A DNA stretch of 64,000 nucleotides from positions 248,001-312,000 of the forward strand of contig LMJI01000001.1 in assembly GCA_001429255.1 (NCBI GenBank), given 5' to 3'. Positions 1 to 8,017 of this stretch are shown piece after piece; position 1 is the first letter of the stretch, and each line of letters opens with the position of its first letter. Both the position numbers and the translations under genes were made by a program. The DNA is from Cellulomonas sp. Root930. GTDB lineage: Bacteria > Actinomycetota > Actinomycetes > Actinomycetales > Cellulomonadaceae. The notes beneath the pieces are model-generated. The model had not been told where the DNA came from and searched no databases. It saw only the letters and a program-made list of their open reading frames with translations.

Positions 1-241
1 CCGCGCCGACGCCGATCGGGAAGCTGATCGAGGAACCGCGGTCGTACGAGTTGTCGAAGATGCCGCCCTGCCAGGACTGGCCGAGGTAGTGCACCTCGAG
101 GTCGTCGCCGGCCTCGACGAGGGCGCCGTCGCCGCGGGACAGGACCAGGACCTCGAGCTCACCCGACGCCGGAGCGTCAGGGAAGGTCAGCGTCGGCTTC
201 TGGCCGAAGGAACCCGAGACCTCGGGCAGCGCTGCGGACAT
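1..241 (-). CDS. FKBP-type peptidyl-prolyl cis-trans isomerase (N-terminal part, cut by window edge)
   Basis: The first 80 residues are present and the gene runs off the left edge. They read as the beginning of a stand-alone cytoplasmic FKBP: a short leader, then beta strands with V-H-Y-L-G followed by G-x-x-F-D-N-S-Y-D-R-G, the family's hydrophobic-pocket strand and loop. FKBPs isomerise X-Pro bonds and assist folding. The ATG at 239-241 (reverse strand) is preceded by AAGGAG seven bases upstream, which fixes the start. No signal peptide is visible. The gene is divergent from the hydrolase at 351. The C-terminal catalytic strands lie outside the window. Confidence 0.9.
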   Translation of the reverse strand, partial: MSAALPEVSGSFGQKPTLTFPDAPASGELEVLVLSRGDGALVEAGDDLEVHYLGQSWQGGIFDNSYDRGSSISFPIGVGA

Positions 242-314
242 GACGTACTCCTTCAGTGGATGACAGTGCCCGCCCATCTTGCCAACCCCGACCGACAGAC
301 GCCGAACCGAGGGG

Positions 315-343
315 TTGACCGCATTGGCTAATGGCATTAGCTT
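315..343 (+). promoter_or_regulatory. Promoter and palindromic operator of the hydrolase-TetR operon
   Basis: A perfect 15-base palindrome, GCTAATGGCATTAGC (7+1+7), spans 327-341. It lies between a TTGACC -35-like hexamer (315-320) and a TAGCTT -10-like hexamer (338-343), which are 17 bases apart. Transcription would start at about 350-351, at the A of the hydrolase ATG, so the mRNA is probably leaderless; no Shine-Dalgarno sequence is present. The TetR regulator encoded second in the operon is the obvious candidate to bind the palindrome and repress its own operon. The hexamers and palindrome are seen; their function is inferred. Confidence 0.65.
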
Positions 344-350
344 TTAGTCC

Positions 351-1220
351 ATGACGACCATCCAGCACCTGCAGCGCCCCGAGGGGCGGATCGCCTACAC
401 GGTCGACGGGCCCGCGGACGGCCCGCTCGTCGTCCTCATCCCGGGCATGGGCGACCTGCGCGGCACGTGGCGCGAGCTGACCGGCCCGCTCGCCGACACC
501 GGTCACCGCGTCGCCGTGATGGACCTGCGCGGCCACGGCGACTCCGACACCACGTTCTCGACCCACGGCGACGTCGTGACCGGCCAGGACGCGCTCGCGC
601 TCGTCGAGCACCTCGGCGGTCCGGCGGTCCTCGTCGGCAACTCCATGGGCGCCGGGGCCGCCGGCTGGGCCGCCGCCGAGCGGCCGGACCTCGTCGCGGG
701 CCTCGTCCTGACCGGCCCCTTCCTGCGCGAGCGTCCGATGCCGGCGATCGCCGTCGCGGTCATGCACGGCCTCGAGCGGGTGCTGTTCTCCCGCCCGTGG
801 GGCGGCGCGGTGTGGGCCTCCTACTACCGCGGCTACCTGAACCGCGGCACGAAGGCGCCGTGGCTCGACGAGCACGTCGCCGACCTGCGGGCGGCGATGA
901 CGGACCCCGCCCACCTGCGCTCCTTCCGGCACCTGACGGTCCAGCTCACCCACGCCCCGGTCGAGGCACGCGTGCCGGAGATCCTTGCGCCCGCGGTCGC
1001 CTTCGTCGGCGCGATCGACCCCGACTTCGCCGACCCCGCGGCCGAGGCGGACTGGCTGCGCAGCGTGCTCGACGGGGAGGTCGTCGTCATCCCCGACGTC
1101 GCCCACTACCCGCAGAACCAGGCCCCCGAGGTCGTGGTCCCCCGCACGCTCTCCTTCCTCGCCGGCCTGCCCCGCGACGCCGCCGGCCGGTTCCAGGTGC
1201 GCGCGGACTCCCGTGCCTAG
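351..1220 (+). CDS. Alpha/beta-fold hydrolase
   Basis: A 289-residue alpha/beta hydrolase of the small-molecule esterase/lactonase class. It has the oxyanion segment P-G-M-G-D near residue 31, the nucleophile elbow G-N-S-M-G with Ser98, a likely acid Asp223 (A-I-D-P-D) and a catalytic His252 (V-A-H-Y-P). Length is normal for the family and no signal peptide is seen, so it should act in the cytoplasm. The substrate cannot be read from the sequence. The stop overlaps the start of the TetR gene by 8 bases, so the two are co-transcribed and probably translationally coupled. Expression is probably induced when the TetR protein binds its ligand, perhaps the hydrolase's substrate. Confidence 0.88.
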   Translation: MTTIQHLQRPEGRIAYTVDGPADGPLVVLIPGMGDLRGTWRELTGPLADTGHRVAVMDLRGHGDSDTTFSTHGDVVTGQDALALVEHLGGPAVLVGNSMGAGAAGWAAAERPDLVAGLVLTGPFLRERPMPAIAVAVMHGLERVLFSRPWGGAVWASYYRGYLNRGTKAPWLDEHVADLRAAMTDPAHLRSFRHLTVQLTHAPVEARVPEILAPAVAFVGAIDPDFADPAAEADWLRSVLDGEVVVIPDVAHYPQNQAPEVVVPRTLSFLAGLPRDAAGRFQVRADSRA

Positions 1221-1800
1221 GGCCGGACTCGACCGGGCCGCCGTCGTCGAGCTCGCCCTCGCGGTGGTCGACGACGGCGGGCCCACCGGGTTCACCGACC
1301 TCACGCTCGCGGCCGTGGCCGCTCGCGCCGGCGTCGCGGTGCCGAGCCTCTACAAGCACGTCGCGGGCCTGCCCGCCCTGCGCCGGGAGGTCGCGCTCGT
1401 CTGCGTCGTGGACTTCGTGCACACCCTCGAAGTGGTCCGGGAGCGGCACGGCGGCGCCGACATGCTCCCGGCCATGGCTCACGCGACCCGAGACCTCGCC
1501 CGGCGCTCCCCCGGCCGCTACCAGGCCGTCCAGGGCACGTCATGGGTCCGCGACCCCGACGCCGGGGCCGTCCAGCAGGCGGGCGCCCAGGCGGTCGCCG
1601 AGCTGTCCACCGCCGTGGCCGCCCTCGGGGTGCCCGACGAGCGGCGCATCGACGCCGTCCGCGCGTTCCGCGCCGCGACGCACGGGTTCGTCGTCCTGGA
1701 GCTGGAGGGCGGCTTCGGCATGCCCGACGACGTCGACGAGAGCTTCGACTTCCTCGTCGCCGGGCTGGTGGGCGGCCTGGAACGGCTGAGCGTGCGGTAG
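1213..1800 (+). CDS. TetR-family transcriptional regulator
   Basis: A 195-residue TetR regulator starting at GTG 1213, inside the end of the hydrolase gene. Residues about 5-50 form the helix-turn-helix, with L-A-A-V-A-A-R-A-G-V-A-V-P-S-L-Y-K-H-V, where S-L-Y-K-H is the family's recognition-helix signature. The C-terminal part resembles the WHG-type ligand-binding domain (H-G-F-V-V-L-E near residue 160). An in-frame ORF extends upstream into the hydrolase, but that part is an out-of-frame reading of the hydrolase gene, so the GTG at the junction is preferred. The palindrome at 327-341 is the likely operator. Confidence 0.88.
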   Translation: MPRAGLDRAAVVELALAVVDDGGPTGFTDLTLAAVAARAGVAVPSLYKHVAGLPALRREVALVCVVDFVHTLEVVRERHGGADMLPAMAHATRDLARRSPGRYQAVQGTSWVRDPDAGAVQQAGAQAVAELSTAVAALGVPDERRIDAVRAFRAATHGFVVLELEGGFGMPDDVDESFDFLVAGLVGGLERLSVR

Positions 1801-1855
1801 CCCCCGCGGCCGGTCCGGTGCTGGGATGGGTGGACGCACCGTCAGGGGGTCCACC

Positions 1856-2461
1856 ATGAAGGGTGTCCGCACGGGCTACGGCCTCGCGTACCGGATCGGC
1901 TTCGCGCCGTGGGAGCACTACGGACGAGTGGCTGCGTCCACCCTGGGCGCACTGCTGGACCGCGAGGAGGCGGACCGGCCGTACCCACCCGGTCGCGCGC
2001 TCGACCTCGGGTGCGGCCGCGGCCAGAAGACCCACGAGCTCGCGCGCCGAGGCTGGGACGTCGTCGGGATCGACACCGCCTCGCACGCCATCGACGTGGC
2101 GAGGCGCGGACCGTCCGACGCCCGCTTCGTCGTGGGTGACGTGACGGTGCTGGAGGCCGCCGACCTGGGCGCGTTCGACTTCTTCCTGGACGTCGGCTGC
2201 TTCCAGCACCTGGACGCCGAGGAGCGCGCGGCCATGGGCCGAGGAGTCTCCGCGCTCGCGAACCCCCGAGCCACCCTCCTGATGCTCGAGTTCGGGGCCA
2301 CGCGGCTGCGGTCCCTCACCGGCGGCGTCACGCGCGCGGAGATCCAGGCGGCGCTCCCGGGCTGGGACATGATCGCCGCCGAGCCGGCGGACACCACCGG
2401 GCTGGGCTGGCCCCTGACGAGGACGTCACCGCACTGGTACCGGTTCCGCCTCGCGGCGTGA
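1856..2461 (+). CDS. Class I SAM-dependent methyltransferase
   Basis: A 201-residue methyltransferase with SAM-binding motif I L-D-L-G-C-G-R-G at about residues 49-56 and the acidic end of strand 2 (V-V-G-I-D) about 20 residues later. The motif-IV region (F-D-F-F-L-D-V-G-C-F-Q-H) follows. The family methylates small molecules or protein side chains; the substrate is unknown. The start is placed at ATG 1856 because AGGGGGT lies six bases upstream; a longer reading from 1826 has no such site. It is convergent with the esterase gene, with only 3 bases between the two stops. Confidence 0.85.
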   Translation: MKGVRTGYGLAYRIGFAPWEHYGRVAASTLGALLDREEADRPYPPGRALDLGCGRGQKTHELARRGWDVVGIDTASHAIDVARRGPSDARFVVGDVTVLEAADLGAFDFFLDVGCFQHLDAEERAAMGRGVSALANPRATLLMLEFGATRLRSLTGGVTRAEIQAALPGWDMIAAEPADTTGLGWPLTRTSPHWYRFRLAA

Positions 2462-2464
2462 TCC

Positions 2465-3484
2465 TCAGCCCACCCCGGCGACGACCGGTGCGGGTTCGGC
2501 CGCCAGCACCCCGCGCAGCCAGTGCAGCTGGCGGTCGAGCTGGAACGCCTGGCCGCCCTCGTGCTGGTTGTAGGCGTAGACCTCGATCTCGGTCTGCGGC
2601 CGGACGGCCGCCAGGCCCGCGTAGTGGTTGTACGCGGCGAACACCGTCGACGGCGGGCAGGTCTGGTCGCGCAGCGCGACGGAGAACAGGGCGGGAGCCG
2701 ACGCCCGCCGCGCGAAGTGCGCCCCGTCCAGGTACGACATGGTCCGCAGCACGGTCGCCTCCTGGTCGCGGTGCACCGCGAGGTACTGCACGAGCTCGCC
2801 GTACGGGAACGCGTCGGTGATCGCCAGCGCCCGCGGGTAGTGGCACAGGAACGGGACGTCCGGCATGACGGCGACGATCCCGTCGGCCAGCCCGCCGACC
2901 GCGAGCGCCAGTCCCCCGCCCTGGCTGATCCCCGCCACGGCCACTCGCGACGCGTCGACCCCGGGCAGCGCCCGCACCGCGTCGACCGCCCGCACGCCGT
3001 CCGTGATGAGCCGCCGGTAGTAGTGCTCGCGCGGGTCGAGGACCCCGCGCGTCATCACCCCCGGCGACGCCGGCCCCGACCCCGCCGGGTCCGGCGTGTG
3101 CCCGCCGTTGCCCCAGGTGGAGCCCTGCCCCCGCGTGTCCATCACCAGGTGCACGTACCCGGCGGCGGCCCAGGCCAGCCGCTCGTGCGCGAACCCCCGC
3201 CCGCCGCCGTACCCGATGAGCTCGACCACCGCGGGCAGGTCCCCGGCCACCCCCGCCGGTCGGGTCACCCACGCCTTGATCGGGTGCCCGCCGAACCCGG
3301 AGAACGTCACGTCGAACGCCTCGATCACCGTCAGCCCGGTGTCCACGGGCACCACGGTCAGGCCCAGGTCGAACGTCCGCGCCTCCGCCAGCGTGTCGGC
3401 CCAGAACGCGTCGAAGTCCTCCGGCTCGTCCAGCTCGGGCAGGTACCGCTCGAGCTCGGACAAGGGCAGGTCGAACAGGGCCAT
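2465..3484 (-). CDS. Acetyl xylan esterase / cephalosporin-C deacetylase family protein (CE7)
   Basis: A 339-residue alpha/beta hydrolase of carbohydrate esterase family 7. Members remove acetyl groups from xylo-oligosaccharides and from cephalosporin C, and act in the cytoplasm as hexamers. The family landmarks are present: R-G-Q-G-S-T-W at 118-124, the nucleophile elbow G-I-S-Q-G-G-G with Ser187, Asp273 in L-R-D-Q-T-C-P-P-S-T, and His308 in N-Q-H-E-G-G. No signal peptide is visible, as is usual for CE7. AAGGAG lies upstream of the ATG. It follows cystathionine beta-synthase by 32 bases on the same strand and may share its transcript. Confidence 0.92.
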   Translation of the reverse strand: MALFDLPLSELERYLPELDEPEDFDAFWADTLAEARTFDLGLTVVPVDTGLTVIEAFDVTFSGFGGHPIKAWVTRPAGVAGDLPAVVELIGYGGGRGFAHERLAWAAAGYVHLVMDTRGQGSTWGNGGHTPDPAGSGPASPGVMTRGVLDPREHYYRRLITDGVRAVDAVRALPGVDASRVAVAGISQGGGLALAVGGLADGIVAVMPDVPFLCHYPRALAITDAFPYGELVQYLAVHRDQEATVLRTMSYLDGAHFARRASAPALFSVALRDQTCPPSTVFAAYNHYAGLAAVRPQTEIEVYAYNQHEGGQAFQLDRQLHWLRGVLAAEPAPVVAGVG

Positions 3485-3516
3485 CGTGCTCCTTCGCGTG
3501 GGCCGGAAAGCGCAAT

Positions 3517-4902
3517 CTACCGCGCGAGGAACCCGAGCAGGTCGTGCCGCGTGAGCACGCCGACGGGCGACCCGTCGTCGACCACCATGAGCGCGTCCGC
3601 CTTCTGCAGGGCCGACCGCGCCGACTCCACGCTCTCCCCGGAGCCGATCAGCGGCAGCGCCGAGGACATGTGCCGGTCCACGCGGTCGGACAGCTCCGCC
3701 TCGCCCGAGAACACCGCGTCCAGCAGCTCGCGCTCGCTGACCGCACCGGCCACCTCGCCGATCTTCACGGGCGGCTCCGCACCGACCACGGGCATCTGCG
3801 AGACGCCGTACTCGTGCAGGATCGAGATGGCGTCGCGCACGGTCTCGTTGGGGTGGGTGTGCACCAGGTCGGGCAGCTCGCCGGTCTTGGTACGCAGCAC
3901 GTCGGCCACGGTGGCGCCCTCGTCGGCGGCCAGGAACCCGTACGACCGCATCCACGAGTCGTTGAAGATCTTGGACAGGTAGCCGCGCCCGCTGTCGGGC
4001 AGGAGCACGACGATCACCGCGGCGGCCGCGGCCTGCGGGTCCTCCTCCTGCAGCCGCCGGGCGTACCGCAGGGTCGCCTCGACCGCCATGCCGCACGAGC
4101 CGCCGACCAGCAGCCCCTCCTCGCGCGCCAGCCGCCGCGTCATCGCGAAGGAGTCGGCGTCGGACACGGCGATGATCTCGTCCGGGACCGTCGGGTCGTA
4201 GGCGGTCGGCCAGAAGTCCTCGCCGACGCCCTCGACCAGGTACGGCCGCCCGTCGCCGCCGGAGTACACCGAGCCGGCGGGGTCGGCGCCGATCACCCAG
4301 ACTCGGCCCTCGGAGACGTCGTGCAGGTAGCGCCCCGTGCCCGTGATCGTGCCGCCGGTGCCGACGCCCGCGACCAGGTGCGTGACGCGCCCGTCGGTGT
4401 CTGCCCAGATCTCGGGGCCGGTCGACTCGTAGTGGCTGGCGGGACCGTTCGGGTTGGCGTACTGGTTCGGCTTCCAGCCGCCCGGGATCTCGCGCGCGAG
4501 CCGGTCGGACACCGAGTAGTACGAGTTCGGGTGGTCGGGGGCCACGGCGGTCGGGGTCACGATGACCTCCGCCCCGTAGGCCCGCAGCACGTCGCGCTTG
4601 TCCTGGCTGACCTTGTCCGGGCAGACGAACACGCAGCGGTAGCCCTTGCGCTGGGCGACGAGGGCCAGCCCGACGCCGGTGTTCCCGCTGGTCGGCTCGA
4701 CGATCGTCCCGCCGGGCCTGAGCTCGCCGCTCGCCTCCGCGGCCTCGATCATCTTCAGCGCGATCCGGTCCTTCACCGAGCCGCCGGGGTTCATGTACTC
4801 GACCTTGGCGAGGATCGTCGCCGTCAGGCCGGCCGTCACGGACGTGAGCTGGACCAGCGGGGTGCCGCCGACGAGCTCCGAGATGTGCTTCGCGTACTTC
4901 AC
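3517..4902 (-). CDS. cbs: Cystathionine beta-synthase
   Basis: A 461-residue PLP enzyme that condenses serine (or O-acetylserine) with homocysteine to give cystathionine in reverse transsulfuration. The catalytic domain has the PLP lysine Lys44 in G-G-S-V-K-D-R and the phosphate/substrate loop T-S-G-N-T-G at 71-76. From about residue 340 there is a pair of CBS domains ending in G-V-L-T-R-H-D-L-L-G-F-L. Presence of the CBS pair and the overall length favour Cbs over cysteine synthase. It starts at GTG with an AGGA site just upstream. A 15-bp hairpin separates it from the upstream gene, so it probably has its own promoter. Confidence 0.93.
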   Translation of the reverse strand: MKYAKHISELVGGTPLVQLTSVTAGLTATILAKVEYMNPGGSVKDRIALKMIEAAEASGELRPGGTIVEPTSGNTGVGLALVAQRKGYRCVFVCPDKVSQDKRDVLRAYGAEVIVTPTAVAPDHPNSYYSVSDRLAREIPGGWKPNQYANPNGPASHYESTGPEIWADTDGRVTHLVAGVGTGGTITGTGRYLHDVSEGRVWVIGADPAGSVYSGGDGRPYLVEGVGEDFWPTAYDPTVPDEIIAVSDADSFAMTRRLAREEGLLVGGSCGMAVEATLRYARRLQEEDPQAAAAAVIVVLLPDSGRGYLSKIFNDSWMRSYGFLAADEGATVADVLRTKTGELPDLVHTHPNETVRDAISILHEYGVSQMPVVGAEPPVKIGEVAGAVSERELLDAVFSGEAELSDRVDRHMSSALPLIGSGESVESARSALQKADALMVVDDGSPVGVLTRHDLLGFLAR

Positions 4903-4945
4903 TGTCCTGCGCTCCCATGGGTGGCGGGGTCGGGCAGACGCACGT

Positions 4946-4980
4946 CGGCCCGGGTGCGATCGATCATCGCACCCGGGCCG
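4946..4980 (-). terminator. Perfect 15-bp hairpin after the Bax-inhibitor-like gene
   Basis: Bases 4946-4960 are exactly complementary to 4966-4980 with a 5-base loop. The hairpin lies just after the stop of the minus-strand gene at 5004 and before the start of cbs at 4902. There is no T-tract, which is common for actinobacterial terminators. It probably ends transcription of the gene at 5004-5828. Confidence 0.7.
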
Positions 4981-5003
4981 ACGTCAGTCAGTTCAGGCCG
5001 GGG

Positions 5004-5828
5004 TCAGTCGCCACGCAGGATCGCGAAGATCCGCAGCAGCTCCAGGTACAGCCAGACCAGCGTCACGACGAGGCCGAAGGCCGCCGTCCACGCGAGCTTG
5101 GCAGGCACACCGGCCTCCACGCCACGCTTGATGGAGTCGAAGTCGACGATGAGCATGGCGGCCGCGAGCACGACCGCGATGAGGCCGACGGCGACGCCGA
5201 GCCACCCGGACCGCAGCGGGCCGTAGTCGCCCCCGCCGACCCCGAACAGCATGGCCACGAGGTTGATCAGCGAGAACACGAGGTAGCCGACCATGGCGAT
5301 GAGCAGGGTGCGCTGGAACTTCGGCGTGACCCGGACCCTGCCGGACTTGAAGAGGAACAGCGAGACCGCGAACACCGAGAGCGTGGCGAGGACGGCCTGG
5401 CCGACGATGCCGTCGTAGAACGACTCGTAGAACTGGCTGATGCCACCGAGGAACACGCCCTGGGCGGCGGCGTACAGCACGATGAGCGGCGGGCTCGGCT
5501 CCTTCTTGAACGCGTTGACCAGGCCGAGGACCAGGCCGACGATCGCGCCGACGATCCACAGCCCGGGCGCGAGCACCCAGGTGGCCGCACCGGTGACGAC
5601 CAGCACGGCCAGCAGGCCGGCGGTCTTCATGATGACGTCGTCGTACGTCAGGCGGCCCGTCTCGCGCGTCGTCGCAGCGGGGGCGTCGTACATCTGGTCG
5701 AGGGTGGCGGCGTCGGCCACCTGGGCGCCGGCGGTGCCGTAGGAGACCGTCGACGCGGGCGACTTCTGGCCCCGGCGCTGGACGGGGTCCTGGAAGACCG
5801 GACTGTTGTTGAAGATCGGATTGGCCAT
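5004..5828 (-). CDS. Bax inhibitor-1/YccA family membrane protein
   Basis: A 274-residue integral membrane protein. About 75 hydrophilic residues precede seven hydrophobic segments separated by short loops, such as L-L-A-V-L-V-V-T-G-A-A, then pairs around G-G-I-S-Q-F-Y and V-A-V-G-L-I-A-V-V, and a C-terminal segment with L-V-W-L-Y-L-E-L-L-R-I. The closing Y-L-E-L-L-R-I-F-A-I-L is characteristic of the actinobacterial Bax1-I branch, members of which in other bacteria are pH-sensitive calcium leak channels. The physiological role here is unknown. AGGAGG lies six bases before the ATG. It is divergent from the ABC exporter. Confidence 0.9.
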   Translation of the reverse strand: MANPIFNNSPVFQDPVQRRGQKSPASTVSYGTAGAQVADAATLDQMYDAPAATTRETGRLTYDDVIMKTAGLLAVLVVTGAATWVLAPGLWIVGAIVGLVLGLVNAFKKEPSPPLIVLYAAAQGVFLGGISQFYESFYDGIVGQAVLATLSVFAVSLFLFKSGRVRVTPKFQRTLLIAMVGYLVFSLINLVAMLFGVGGGDYGPLRSGWLGVAVGLIAVVLAAAMLIVDFDSIKRGVEAGVPAKLAWTAAFGLVVTLVWLYLELLRIFAILRGD

Positions 5829-6024
5829 GGCGTCCTCCTGGACGGATCGGGCGCTGTCAGACAAGGCTGTCACCGTAGCGAACGCGGACAGGGGCGCGTT
5901 CGTTCCCGGGTCTTTCCCACCTCGGCCTTTCGGCTGGGCCGCGATCCCCCCATGGTCCGATGTATGTGGTTGCGGCGCACCCCTAGGGTCGTCACGGCTC
6001 CACTCCCGACGACGAGGACAAGCG

Positions 6025-7023
6025 ATGATCGAGGCCCACGACCTGACGAAGAGATATGGCACCAAGCTGGCGGTGGACGGGATCTCGTTCACGGTGCAGC
6101 CCGGACGGGTCACCGGCTTCCTGGGCCCCAACGGCGCCGGGAAGTCGACGACGATGCGGATGATCATGGGCCTCGACCGGCCCACGCGCGGCACAGTGAC
6201 GGTGAACGGTCGCCCCTACGCCGAGCACCGCTCCCCCCTCACCGAGGTGGGAGCGCTCCTCGAGGCCAAGGCGGTCCACACCGGTCGCAGCGCGCGCAAC
6301 CACCTGCGCGCGATCGCGGCGACGCACGGCATCGGCGACAAGCGCGTGAACGAGGTCATCTCCATGACCGGGCTCGACACCGTCGCCAAGCGGCGGGTCG
6401 GCGGGTTCTCGCTCGGCATGGGCCAGCGCCTCGGCATCGCGGCCGCCCTGGTGGGCGACCCCCAGACGCTGATCCTCGACGAGCCGGTCAACGGGCTCGA
6501 CCCCGAGGGCGTCCTGTGGGTCCGCAACCTGGTCAAGTACCTGGCCGCCTCCGAGGGCCGCACGGTCTTCCTGTCCTCGCACCTGATGAGCGAGATGGCC
6601 GTCACGGCCGACCACCTGATCGTCATCGGCCGCGGCAAGATCATCGCCGACGGCCCCGTCGACACGGTGATCTCGCAGGCCACCAAGGCCACCGTCCGCG
6701 TCCGGTCGCCGCAGGCCTCCGACCTCGCGGCGCGCCTGGCGGGCCCGGCGATCACTGTGACGCCCGGCGAGGAGGGCCTGCTCGAGGTGCACGGCGCCAC
6801 CGCGGCCGAGGTGGGTGAGATCGCCGCGCGGTCGGCCATCGTCCTGCACGAGCTGACCCCGCTGACCGGCTCCCTCGAGGACGCCTACATGTCCCTGACG
6901 TCCGAGTCCGTCGAGTACCACTCGGCCGCACTGCCCGGCGAGCCGTCCCGGTCGACGGGCGCCCACGCGGCCGTGCCTGACCCGGCAGCAGCCGCCCCGA
7001 CCACCGGAGAGGACGCCCGATGA
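6025..7023 (+). CDS. ABC transporter ATP-binding protein
   Basis: A 332-residue ATPase subunit of an ABC-2-type exporter (bacitracin/antibiotic-transport-like). Walker A G-P-N-G-A-G-K-S-T is at 34-42; the signature is the degenerate L-G-M-G-Q; Walker B is L-I-L-D-E-P with Asp152/Glu153; the switch His is in L-S-S-H-L-M. About 110 residues follow the ATPase core, as is common in this subfamily. The start at ATG 6025 is chosen because it begins the conserved E-A-H-D-L-T-K-R-Y segment. The stop overlaps the permease start (ATGA), so the two form one operon. The cargo is unknown. Confidence 0.92.
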   Translation: MIEAHDLTKRYGTKLAVDGISFTVQPGRVTGFLGPNGAGKSTTMRMIMGLDRPTRGTVTVNGRPYAEHRSPLTEVGALLEAKAVHTGRSARNHLRAIAATHGIGDKRVNEVISMTGLDTVAKRRVGGFSLGMGQRLGIAAALVGDPQTLILDEPVNGLDPEGVLWVRNLVKYLAASEGRTVFLSSHLMSEMAVTADHLIVIGRGKIIADGPVDTVISQATKATVRVRSPQASDLAARLAGPAITVTPGEEGLLEVHGATAAEVGEIAARSAIVLHELTPLTGSLEDAYMSLTSESVEYHSAALPGEPSRSTGAHAAVPDPAAAAPTTGEDAR

Positions 7024-7889
7024 GCACCGCCGTCGCCACCGAGCCCCACCGCCACGCCACCGCCCCGAAGCCGGGCAAGCTCACGTTCGCCCACCTGCTG
7101 CGGGGCGAGTGGATCAAGTTCTGGTCCGTCCGCTCGACCGCGTGGACGATGTCGATCTTCTTCCTGGCGATCGTCGGGCTCGTCCTGCTGTTCACGCTCG
7201 CCGTGCTCAACACCCCGTCGCCCGAGGACGGCGGACCGCCGGCCGGGACGCCGCTCAGCCCGCTGGACGCGTACACCCCCGCCGTCTACCTCGGGCAGTT
7301 CGCGCTCGCCGTGCTCGGGGCGCTGACGATCACCGGTGAGTACACGACCGGCATGATCCGCTCGAGCCTGACCGCGGCGCCGAAGCGCCTGGCCGTGCTC
7401 TGGTCGAAGGCCGTCGTCCTCGGCGTCGTCACCCTGGTCGCCGCCGCCGCGGCGGTCGGGATCGCCGCCGCGCTCCAGGCGCTCTTCTTCGGGGGCCAGG
7501 ACATGGCCGTCGACCTGAGCGAGGACTCCACGCTCCGGGCGCTGTTCGGCACCGCGCTGTACCTCGCGACGATCAGCCTGCTGTCGTTCGCGTTCGGTGC
7601 GCTGCTGCGCCACTCCGCCGCGGCCGTCGCGACGATCCTCGGGCTCCTGCTCGTGCTGCCCATCGTCTTCTCGCTCGTGCCCTGGAAGCCGCTGCAGTAC
7701 ATCCTCCCGTTCATGCCGGGTGCGGCGGGGCAGCAGATCACGATGACCGACGCGGCCATCGAGGCGCAGAACACGGCGTCGACCGTCGGCGCGGACCTGA
7801 CCGCATGGCAGGGCTACGGCGTGCTCGTCGCGTGGGTCGTGATCGTGCTGGTGATCGCGGCCGTGCTGCTCAAGCGGCGCGACGCCTGA
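7020..7889 (+). CDS. ABC-2 type transporter permease
   Basis: A 289-residue membrane subunit that pairs with the preceding ATPase. It has a hydrophilic N-terminal stretch with the L-L-R-G-E-W-I-K-F-W-S-V-R-S amphipathic coupling segment typical of these permeases. About six transmembrane segments follow: one near 45-65, one containing T-I-T-G-E-Y-T-T-G-M-I-R, and the last near the C-terminus ending in L-L-K-R-R-D-A. It starts 4 bases inside the ATPase gene. A strong hairpin follows the stop, so the operon has two genes. Substrate specificity cannot be inferred. Confidence 0.9.
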   Translation: MSTAVATEPHRHATAPKPGKLTFAHLLRGEWIKFWSVRSTAWTMSIFFLAIVGLVLLFTLAVLNTPSPEDGGPPAGTPLSPLDAYTPAVYLGQFALAVLGALTITGEYTTGMIRSSLTAAPKRLAVLWSKAVVLGVVTLVAAAAAVGIAAALQALFFGGQDMAVDLSEDSTLRALFGTALYLATISLLSFAFGALLRHSAAAVATILGLLLVLPIVFSLVPWKPLQYILPFMPGAAGQQITMTDAAIEAQNTASTVGADLTAWQGYGVLVAWVVIVLVIAAVLLKRRDA

Positions 7890-7900
7890 TCCGTGGGTCC

Positions 7901-7937
7901 ACAGCGGGGACGGTCCGGAGGGGACCGTCCCCGCTGT
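7901..7937 (+). terminator. Perfect 16-bp hairpin after the ABC permease
   Basis: Bases 7901-7916 pair exactly with 7922-7937 around a 5-base loop, 11 bases after the permease stop. No T-run follows. It is a likely factor-independent terminator or 3'-end stabiliser of the exporter operon. Confidence 0.75.
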
Positions 7938-8017
7938 CGTGCTCGGGGGGACGTGGCTGACAGCAGGCTCGGCTAGCGTGGGCGGCCGCACACCCGCCCC
8001 CCCGACGAAGGACCTCG

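Noticed and set aside
1826..1855. Ten-residue extension of the methyltransferase
   Set aside because: The longer start at 1826 has no ribosome-binding site, whereas 1856 follows AGGGGGT at good spacing.
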